A DNA stretch of 64,000 nucleotides from Nitrosarchaeum sp. (GTDB lineage: Archaea; Thermoproteota; Nitrososphaeria; Nitrososphaerales; Nitrosopumilaceae), in assembly GCA_021414365.1 (NCBI GenBank), contig JAIOOR010000021.1:62001-126000 (forward strand). The letters are read 5' to 3'. The notes under the pieces are model-generated. The model saw only the letters and a list, made by a program, of their open reading frames with translations. It had not been told where the DNA came from and did not search any database. Shown here piece after piece: positions 60,249 to 64,000 of the stretch. Position numbers and translations under genes: made by a program. Position 1 is the first letter of the stretch; every line of letters starts with the position of its first letter.

Positions 60249-60417
60249 ACTATCTGGATGTCTAATTATTATTAAAGAAAAACGGGCTTTTATTGGATAA
60301 TCTGATTCCTTTTTGGCACAAGTGGAGAAATAATGCTGTTTTTAGAAAGTCAGTTTTTGAGATTATCTCTTGTGAAGAACATATGATCTTAATTATTAGA
60401 AAAATTATGTCACTACA

Positions 60418-60804
60418 GTGAAGCAATACACTATCTTCATTGCAGTCGGTGTTGGAATTATTGGGATTATGGTTGCAATTTTTGGGTTGGATGTTTTAAA
60501 ATTTTCAGTGGCTACACAAGAATATGATATTTTCGTAGACCCGATAATTGACAAGCAAAACCTCTTTGTGACTGGAAGGGTAACAATTCAAAATACTGGT
60601 TCTCAGCCATTGACAAACATTCATGTGAATTTTGGTGCTGGAAACACTCTTGATATTAAAACCCTAAAATCTGGTCAAAAGATCTTACTATCCCCACCGC
60701 CTGATAACCCGATGGAATTTGTCATGATTAGTGCAGATCATGACATTTTTGTAAATAAGGCATACCGAGAATTACCAAAAATGGTAGGGATGATGGGTTC
60801 TTAA
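60418..60804 (+). CDS. membrane-anchored beta-sandwich protein
   Basis: A 128-aa protein from a GTG start. One N-terminal TM helix (about 6-25) and an extracytoplasmic domain of strands with NTGSQPLTNIHVNFG, typical of CARDB/FxLYD-like beta-sandwich modules. C-terminal Met/Gly-rich end. 42 bases before purC in the same direction, so possibly co-transcribed. Function unknown. Confidence 0.55.
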   Translation: MKQYTIFIAVGVGIIGIMVAIFGLDVLKFSVATQEYDIFVDPIIDKQNLFVTGRVTIQNTGSQPLTNIHVNFGAGNTLDIKTLKSGQKILLSPPPDNPMEFVMISADHDIFVNKAYRELPKMVGMMGS

Positions 60805-60846
60805 AATTCCGAGCAGTTAAATCCAATTATGTCATAGCGTGTCTGT

Positions 60847-61671
60847 TTGAAATTTCTAACTTCTGGTAAAGTAAAGGATCTCTACGATATTGATGATAAG
60901 ACCCTTCTCTTCAAGTTCTCCAATAGAGTATCCGCATACGATGTAAAATTCAAAGAAGATATTCCGCAAAAAGGTAAGGTTCTATGCAAGTTTGCTGAGT
61001 TTTGGTTTAAAGAACTACCAGTCGCCAATCATTTTGTTAAAAGACGATCTGACACTGAAATTTTAGTAAAAAAAATGAAAATGCTTCCATTAGAATGTGT
61101 TGTAAGAGGTTACTTTTATGGCAGTCTTGTAAGCAGATGGAAAAAAGGAGAAGTGATACTTCCTAATGGTACCAACACCGCACTTGCAGCAAAACTCTTG
61201 GAGCCAATCTTTGATCCAACCACCAAATCCGAGCACGATATTCCAATTAACAAAGCAAAAGCATTAGAGATGAAACTTGTTAGCGAAGAACAATATGCTC
61301 AGCTTGAAAAAACTTCAATTGATATTTACAAAAAAATGTCCACACTTGTTGACAAGGCTGGATTCATTTTAGCTGATTTGAAATTGGAGTTTGGAATCTT
61401 GGATGGGAAAATAACATTAGGTGATTCTATTGGCCCTGATGAGTATCGACTATGGCCAAAGAATTCCTACAAAATAGGTCAAACTCAAGAAGCATACGAT
61501 AAACAAATTTTACGTGATTGGCTTACTGAACACGGTTATCAAAAACAATTTGATGATGCACGTGATGCAGGTAAAGAACCCGTGGCACCTTCCATCCCAC
61601 CAGAAATAATTCAAAAGATGACAAATCGTTATGTTACTGCATATGAAAAACTAACCGGTCATTCTCTCTAG
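60847..61671 (+). CDS. purC: SAICAR synthetase (PurC)
   Basis: A 274-aa enzyme: SGKVKDLYDIDDKTLLF at the N-terminus, RVSAYDVKF, LPLECVVRGYFYGS and the LADLKLEFG/DSIGPDEYRLW motifs. Catalyses CAIR plus aspartate to SAICAR. TTG start. Followed by a hairpin candidate (61706-61732). Fits with purSQL, purF and purP in purine synthesis. Confidence 0.93.
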   Translation: MKFLTSGKVKDLYDIDDKTLLFKFSNRVSAYDVKFKEDIPQKGKVLCKFAEFWFKELPVANHFVKRRSDTEILVKKMKMLPLECVVRGYFYGSLVSRWKKGEVILPNGTNTALAAKLLEPIFDPTTKSEHDIPINKAKALEMKLVSEEQYAQLEKTSIDIYKKMSTLVDKAGFILADLKLEFGILDGKITLGDSIGPDEYRLWPKNSYKIGQTQEAYDKQILRDWLTEHGYQKQFDDARDAGKEPVAPSIPPEIIQKMTNRYVTAYEKLTGHSL

Positions 61672-61705
61672 TTCTAATTTTTGTGTACCTTTCTTTTTTT
61701 ATGAC

Positions 61706-61732
61706 TGAATGTTGACTCTTAGCTAACATTCA
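61706..61732. terminator. hairpin downstream of purC
   Basis: Arms TGAATGTT (61706-61713) and AACATTCA (61725-61732) pair perfectly over eight bases with an 11-base loop. It starts about 35 bases after the purC stop. T-rich stretches just before it (61691-61700) and further downstream suit archaeal termination, which depends on oligo-T rather than on a stem, so the hairpin may protect the 3' end. Confidence 0.4.
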
Positions 61733-62067
61733 ACTCGAATTTTATTTTTGATTGGTTTTCAAACACATCGTTTTACATCATTTGTATCTATATATCGACA
61801 TATCTTTTTGTATTTTTTATTTTTTTTAATTTTTTATTATTTTTTGTAATGCTATGATAATTATGGTAGTGATAAGATAATAATTATAGTGCTAGTATAA
61901 CTATGATAGCGGTCATAATAATTATTTTTGCAATACTATATTATTGATAGCGGTTGATGTATTTTTAATCCACTCTTAACGCCATAATAGCAAAAAAAAA
62001 TTGACGTGGTTAGACAAAAAAATGTGATACAAGGATCTTTTAGATCAGAATTAAAGCAATACTCAGC
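61733..62067. other. 335-base A+T-rich intergenic region with short repeats
   Basis: No gene found here. The DNA is very A+T-rich with T runs, two copies of TGATAGCGGT (61904-61913 and 61945-61954), and several ATAATTAT words in between. It holds the promoter zone for the wHTH gene at 62068 and could include operator sites. No RNA gene or ORF with good composition was seen. Confidence 0.4.
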
Positions 62068-62598
62068 ATGTCTACATTACTAGAAAAACAAGTCCGAGTA
62101 AATAGAATACTCACAACAAGTGTCAAACACGCACGCGCTATTGAAGACCCTGCACGTTCAAAAATCATCGAAATCCTTTATCATAGGGCATTATCTGCAG
62201 ACCAAATTGCAAATGAACTAAAAAAGACAGGATATAAAAAAGCCTTAACTACTGTCCGACACCATCTTGATATTTTAAAAGAATCGGGGTTAATTGAGAT
62301 TGCAAAAATTGAAGAGTCACGTGGTGCAATAACTAAATTTTATAGTACCTCTACAAAATTACTAGGTTTTGCTGCCCCTGATGATTTTGATTCAAAATAC
62401 TCTAAAATTATTAACAGCACTTCTGTAAAAATTGAAAAAATTCTAAGATCGATTACTCCAAAAACAACAAAATCAAAGAAAATTAAGGGTAGTGACTCTG
62501 AAGACTATTCACAGTACTTGGTAATGGAAATTGTAAATCGTGCCATGACCAATATCATGGAGAATTCTGGCAAAAAAGAGTCGATCAAAACTGTTTAG
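62068..62598 (+). CDS. ArsR-family winged-helix regulator
   Basis: A 176-aa protein with a winged HTH at residues 20-105: HARAIEDPARSKIIEILYHRALSADQIANEL, then LTTVRHHLDILKESGLIEI as recognition helix and wing. The C-terminal 70 residues are Lys/Ser-rich then helical. No metal-binding CxC typical of ArsR proper, so the effector is unknown. Repeats upstream may be its operator. Confidence 0.8.
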   Translation: MSTLLEKQVRVNRILTTSVKHARAIEDPARSKIIEILYHRALSADQIANELKKTGYKKALTTVRHHLDILKESGLIEIAKIEESRGAITKFYSTSTKLLGFAAPDDFDSKYSKIINSTSVKIEKILRSITPKTTKSKKIKGSDSEDYSQYLVMEIVNRAMTNIMENSGKKESIKTV

Positions 62599-62652
62599 TT
62601 TAATCCCAAAAAAACTAAAATGACTAGAATAGATCTATAATTGTGATCATTT

Positions 62653-63060
62653 TTGGAAGAAAAAGCACAGAAATTATTTTCACAAAAAAATATTGTCTTT
62701 ATTGCAACTATTATGAACGATGGGTCTCCCCAACTTTCACCTGTTTGGGCAAACTATGATTCTGGATACATTCTAGTGAATACTGCAGAAGGGAGAATAA
62801 AACATAAAAATATTTTACGTGACCCACGAGTTGCAGTATCTGTGATATCTCATGATAATCCACTTGACATGACAACAATACGTGGAATAGTTGAAAAAAT
62901 AATTCCAGATTATGATTATTTACATGCAGACAAATTAACACAACAATACATGGGACAAGAACACTATCCATTCAAACGTGATGATGAGAAACGAATTATT
63001 TTGAAAATTAAACCCAAACATGTATTTGTTTTGCCTGAGTTAAAAATGAATGATGATTAA
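62653..63060 (+). CDS. PPOX-class flavin/F420-dependent oxidoreductase
   Basis: A 135-aa protein from a TTG start: FIATIMNDGSPQLSPVWANYDSG, RIKHKNILRDPRVAVSVIS and the C-terminal split-barrel pattern. PPOX-family proteins bind FMN or F420 and reduce various substrates. Follows the wHTH gene by 54 bases; possibly regulated by it. Cytosolic. Confidence 0.8.
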   Translation: MEEKAQKLFSQKNIVFIATIMNDGSPQLSPVWANYDSGYILVNTAEGRIKHKNILRDPRVAVSVISHDNPLDMTTIRGIVEKIIPDYDYLHADKLTQQYMGQEHYPFKRDDEKRIILKIKPKHVFVLPELKMNDD

Positions 63061-63070
63061 AAATAAAATA

Positions 63071-63092
63071 TTTCTAAATTCGAATTTAGAAA
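63071..63092. terminator. 22-base perfect palindrome between convergent genes
   Basis: TTTCTAAATTCGAATTTAGA plus two A forms a perfect inverted repeat centred on TTCGAA. It lies between the convergent genes ending at 63060 (+) and 63143 (-), so a bidirectional terminator is the likely role, although an 11-base-arm palindrome could also be a protein-binding site. Confidence 0.45.
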
Positions 63093-63142
63093 CATATTAA
63101 ATTATTATGAATTAAAAATTGAAAAAATATAATGAAAGTAGC

Positions 63143-63391
63143 TTATCGTCTTCTTCTAACTGCTTTTCTTACAACAGCTCTTCTAACTGCTTTTCTAGCT
63201 ACAGTTCTTCTAGCTACTTTTCTTTTTGGAGCTACTCTCTTACGAGTTGCTGCTGCTTTTTTTGCAGCTCTACTTCGTCTTCTTCTTGCTGCCATTCTTG
63301 CTGCTTCAGCTGCTTTTAATGCGGCATTTCTTTTTCTTGTACGTGCTGCTTTTCTAGCTGCTTCAGCTCTTTTGGCTTTGGATGTTGCCAT
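63143..63391 (-). CDS. Lys/Arg/Ala-rich DNA-binding-like protein
   Basis: An 82-aa protein composed almost only of Lys, Arg and Ala with Val, in repeats such as KAARTRKRNAA, ARRRRSRAAKKAA and RKAVRR. It resembles the C-terminal tail of histone H1 or bacterial AlgP/HctA-like nucleoid proteins, so it probably binds DNA non-specifically. Base composition is more G+C-rich than its neighbours because of Ala/Arg codons. Real gene rather than shadow, since the minus-strand frame has no stops and plausible amino-acid bias. Confidence 0.65.
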   Translation of the reverse strand: MATSKAKRAEAARKAARTRKRNAALKAAEAARMAARRRRSRAAKKAAATRKRVAPKRKVARRTVARKAVRRAVVRKAVRRRR

Positions 63392-63480
63392 GCCTGATTT
63401 AGTTTTATCATGTGGTTATATAGTTAAAGTCACACATTGTTGCCCTGCTGCTAGTAATATTTGACAATCTTTTTTTGCGA

Positions 63481-63954
63481 TCAACAATTAATGATACAAA
63501 TCAGTGCAATATCTACAGATGTTTGTTGTTTTGCTGGATGAATCAAAACATTGTATTTCTTCAGATCATCATATGGAACATCAAACTGTGTTGTTACCGT
63601 TACTGGTTTATTTGGTTCTAGCAACCCATCTGCTGAAAACCCCCCATCTGCTGGAAGGTGTTTTTTCTGTTTGTCATCAATTAGGAAAAATTGGCCACCT
63701 GAAAGTATGGTGTTTTCTTTACTAATGTTTTTTGCAGTTATTTTGATTTTTACAAACGTATTTTCAGGCACTATTTCTTTGGTTCCTTTACTGGTTCCAT
63801 CAAAAGATATAGTATATTCAACAGGACCAACAATTATTGGCTCACCTGCATTTGCGGTGATGAAATTTGTTTGATTTTGAGTGTATGTGTACATGGCAGC
63901 TGCCATTGAAATTATTATTGCCCCTATCACGATAAAAACTGTGATCTGCACCAT
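63481..63954 (-). CDS. membrane-anchored DUF4352-like protein
   Basis: A 157-aa protein: N-terminal TM/signal segment (about 5-24), then an extracytoplasmic beta-sandwich with VKIKITAKNISKENTILSGG and PNKPVTVTTQFDVPYD, typical of DUF4352 domains. Family proteins are often lipoproteins or surface adhesins. Ends in two cysteines (CIINC). Start at 63954. Confidence 0.65.
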   Translation of the reverse strand: MVQITVFIVIGAIIISMAAAMYTYTQNQTNFITANAGEPIIVGPVEYTISFDGTSKGTKEIVPENTFVKIKITAKNISKENTILSGGQFFLIDDKQKKHLPADGGFSADGLLEPNKPVTVTTQFDVPYDDLKKYNVLIHPAKQQTSVDIALICIINC

Positions 63955-64000
63955 GATATTATCTGTAAAAATTTGGTATATAGTTGAAGCGTAATGTGGG

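Noticed and set aside
63119-63464. Plus-strand Ser/Phe/Leu-rich frames over 63119-63464
   Set aside because: They are the complements of the Lys/Arg/Ala-rich gene on the minus strand; their low-complexity composition is a direct consequence.

Overview
This window looks like chromosomal DNA of an ammonia-oxidising thaumarchaeon (Nitrosopumilus/Nitrosarchaeum-like). Reasons: the DNA is visibly A+T-rich; it carries archaeal TFB, archaeal EF-2, an Lrp/AsnC regulator, PurP, Tat genes and split PurS/PurQ/PurL; it has futalosine-pathway menaquinone genes; and it holds many small zinc-ribbon, DUF5679, DUF6659-like and secreted proteins of the kind common in that lineage. Several starts are GTG or TTG, and Shine-Dalgarno sequences are rarely evident. 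I saw no rRNA, no convincing tRNA and no CRISPR array.

Layout. 0-7.2 kb is an accessory island: a chain of five tiny overlapping minus-strand genes (virus-like packing), a divergent 605-aa protein with a winged-helix-like N-terminus, two HEPN-motif proteins, a DUF2299-like protein, small membrane and zinc-ribbon proteins, and a tyrosine recombinase at its right edge. 7.2-20.4 kb is mostly housekeeping and regulation (DUF5679, HD protein, J-domain protein, Lrp, TFB, UspA, TPR proteins, MqnE, MqnD, SIS-domain protein), interspersed with zinc-ribbon microproteins and an orphan integrase N-terminal domain.

The most notable region is 22.57-30.26 kb. The EF-2 gene has an aberrant 3' end and is followed at once by a solo cas1, a membrane protein, a 1097-aa helical-repeat-like protein, a B-family DNA polymerase of the protein-primed type and a small basic coiled-coil protein overlapping the polymerase start. 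A solo Cas1 next to a protein-primed PolB at the 3' end of EF-2 is the hallmark of a thaumarchaeal casposon, a self-synthesising transposon that uses Cas1 as its integrase. I could not define terminal inverted repeats or target-site duplications by eye, so its borders are approximate.

30.3-42.4 kb is a gene-poor-in-knowns stretch: winged-helix regulators, a secreted metzincin protease with an unusual repeat-rich upstream region, membrane proteins, a PH/SHOCT protein, a coiled-coil protein with a duplicated N-terminal motif, and a PIN-like protein. 42.4-64 kb is largely core: CBS-TrkH potassium transporter, DUF151 nuclease-like protein, a candidate structured RNA, an RSH-like HD hydrolase, purP, ubiX, tatA/tatC, a membrane-anchored wHTH regulator, a SIMPL protein, a purS-purQ-purL-purF operon ending in a stand-alone Lrp ligand-binding domain, purC, and a Lys/Arg/Ala-rich DNA-binding-like protein.

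How the genes work together: the pur genes (purSQL, purF, purC, purP) cover several steps of de novo IMP synthesis. MqnE and MqnD, with UbiX as a possible flavin-cofactor supplier for a UbiD-type decarboxylase, fit futalosine-route menaquinone synthesis. The Tat pair could export folded secreted proteins. The mobile elements (casposon, integrase-bounded island, integrase fragment) make up the accessory part.
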